A stretch of DNA of 64,000 nt from Mediterraneibacter agrestimuris (GTDB lineage Bacteria; Bacillota; Clostridia; Lachnospirales; Lachnospiraceae), in NCBI RefSeq assembly GCF_943193195.1, contig NZ_CALPDG010000017.1, forward strand, positions 1 through 64,000, written 5' to 3'. Both the position numbers and the translations under genes were made by a program. The notes below the pieces were generated by a model that had not been told where the DNA came from, did no database searches, and worked only from the letters and a program-made list of their open reading frames with translations. Numbering within the stretch: position 1 is the stretch's first letter; every line of letters starts with the position of its first letter. Positions 62,968 through 64,000 of this stretch are shown here, piece by piece.

Positions 62968-63432
62968 ATGGCAAAGACAGAGGGTAAGCTGATTGCAAAT
63001 AACAAGAAAGCATATCATGATTATTTTATATTAGAAAAGTATGAGGCGGGAATCGTCCTTCACGGGACAGAAGTGAAATCGCTCCGTATGGGAAAGTGCA
63101 GTATCAAGGAAGCATTTATCCGTATTGAGAATGGAGAGATGTTTATTTACGGCATGCACATCAGCCCTTATGAAAAGGGGAATATTTTCAATAAGGATCC
63201 GCTGCGTGTCCGTAAACTTTTGCTCCATAAGAAAGAGATTGATAAAATCTTTGGGAAAATGAAAGAAAAGGGAAACACAGTCGTACCGCTTCAGGTGTAT
63301 TTCAGCAGCAGTCTTGTTAAGGTGGAAATCGGACTGGCAAAAGGTAAGAAGCTGTACGATAAACGTGATGACATTGCCAGGAAGGATCAGAAGCGGGAGG
63401 CGCAGAGAGATTTCAAGGTACGAAATCTGTAG
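62968..63432 (+). CDS. smpB: SsrA-binding protein
   Basis: A 154-residue partner of tmRNA in trans-translation. Typical sequence: [63 protein letters not shown] and the basic tail [20 protein letters not shown]. The ATG at 62968 (MAKTEGKL) is preferred; an ATG at 62956 has no spacing to its ribosome binding site, and the frame continues upstream to 62890 without homology. It follows rnr by 78 bases. No tmRNA gene is visible after it within the window. Confidence 0.95.
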   Translation: MAKTEGKLIANNKKAYHDYFILEKYEAGIVLHGTEVKSLRMGKCSIKEAFIRIENGEMFIYGMHISPYEKGNIFNKDPLRVRKLLLHKKEIDKIFGKMKEKGNTVVPLQVYFSSSLVKVEIGLAKGKKLYDKRDDIARKDQKREAQRDFKVRNL

Positions 63433-63536
63433 AATAGAATTCCTTGTTTTGTTCATACTGAGAATAGTGTTGATATATATGGAAGAAATGTGATGTGTCA
63501 GCGTGAAATCAATAAGAACAAAATGGGGGATTTTTT

Positions 63537-64000
63537 ATGTCTGAAAAGAACTTTGATGAACTATATCGTGATATTATAAAACGGAAAATTTCTCTGGAAG
63601 AGCCGTTGCCGCCGGTTTATAATCCGAAGCATCTGGAATGTCTGCTTCATCCTGAAGAGTATGCGCCGGTAATCCCGGCTGAGGAATGTGACTCCTGCAA
63701 AGAGGCATATGAACGAGCCTGTCAGAACAGTTGTATTTTTGATGCAATTGGTACGGACGCAAAAGGAAAGCTGTCTATTCATCCAGAGAAATGTGTGGGG
63801 TGCGAGGCTTGTATCAAGGCCTGTGAATCTGGAAAACTGATAGCCGCAAAAGACGTAATCCCCGCCATGAAAGCAGTGCGTGAAAAAACAGGGAAAGCGT
63901 ATGTGTTGATTGCTCCTGCATTTTTTGGACAGTTTCAGGAAGACGTGACACCTGGAAAGCTTCGGAAGGCATTTCGGGCATTGGGGTTTGACGGTATGGT
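63537..64000 (+). CDS. 4Fe-4S protein with iron-only hydrogenase C-terminal domain (partial)
   Basis: The first 154 residues of a protein cut by the window end. It starts MSEKNFDELYRDIIKRKISL, has cysteine motifs CDSCKEAYERACQNSC and a ferredoxin-type CVGCEACIKACESGK, then AYVLIAPAFFGQF and TPGKLRKAFRALGFDGM, the beginning of an iron-only hydrogenase large-subunit C-terminal domain (PF02906). Members of this group often lack some H-cluster ligands and may be sensory or electron-transfer proteins, which cannot be judged here. The Cys spacing of the first motif is unusual for a 4Fe-4S ferredoxin site. The start at 63537 follows AAATGGGGGATTTTTT. Confidence 0.75.
   Translation, partial: MSEKNFDELYRDIIKRKISLEEPLPPVYNPKHLECLLHPEEYAPVIPAEECDSCKEAYERACQNSCIFDAIGTDAKGKLSIHPEKCVGCEACIKACESGKLIAAKDVIPAMKAVREKTGKAYVLIAPAFFGQFQEDVTPGKLRKAFRALGFDGM

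Noticed and set aside
63433-63536. tmRNA (ssrA) gene after smpB
   Set aside because: Only 104 bases are present before the next gene, with no tRNA-Ala-like ends and no tag reading frame.

Overview
The window reads as a chromosomal segment of an anaerobic, spore-forming member of the Clostridia, most likely family Lachnospiraceae. The reasons are: pyruvate:ferredoxin oxidoreductase; a SpoVT-type sporulation regulator; a SCIFF ranthipeptide with its radical SAM maturase; a fused SecDF; DUF5688, DUF5685 and DUF4358 proteins typical of gut Lachnospiraceae; a MurE with the meso-diaminopimelate signature; and an iron-sulfur L-serine dehydratase in two subunits. No rRNA, phage, transposase or CRISPR array is visible. 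The species cannot be named from this sequence alone.

Layout. 1-4.3 kb: remnant of a membrane gene, a membrane-anchored amidase, aroK, yqeG-type phosphatase, efp and a DUF5688 gene with an operator-like promoter. 4.5-5.6 kb: tRNA-Arg(CCG), then nfo on the minus strand. 5.8-10.4 kb: argS, an AlaX-type editing protein, a CPBP protease and a cytidylate-kinase-like gene. 10.4-12.2 kb: a repeat element, then a permease and PduL phosphotransacylase on the minus strand. 12.4-19.7 kb: spoVT, then the SCIFF locus (TIGR04086 membrane protein, scfA, scfB) running directly into secDF and recJ. 19.9-27.7 kb: a YesN/YesM two-component system with its own lipoprotein solute-binding protein, followed by a second binding protein and two sugar-type permeases without an ATPase. 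28-29 kb: glf. 29.1-44.9 kb: a housekeeping run (murE, priA, def, fmt, Zn peptidase, rsmB, rlmN, PP2C phosphatase, PASTA kinase, rsgA, rpe, thiN, ychF, lgt). 45.2-49.1 kb: a cell-surface acylation cassette (SGNH hydrolase, DUF4358, MBOAT, DHHW protein). 49.3-52.9 kb: nifJ. 53-58.3 kb: DUF5685, MATE, a Cys-tailed J-domain protein, a membrane protein, sdaAB and sdaAA. 58.5-64 kb: eno, the remnant of a GH78 rhamnosidase, secG, rnr, smpB and the start of a hydrogenase-like Fe-S protein.

The most interesting non-coding signal is a family of palindromic intergenic repeats with GTTACTG/CAGTAAC ends. Two full 145-bp copies lie in opposite orientation at 27719-27863 and 44942-45086, and shorter relatives sit at about eight other places. 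A different element at 10432-10612 has 16-bp terminal inverted repeats and two internal 60-bp units. The most interesting coding region is the SCIFF locus. There a six-cysteine peptide is separated from its maturase by two hairpins, and the maturase gene abuts secDF. The two-component/binding-protein module and the surface acylation cassette are the next most promising places to look for new biology.
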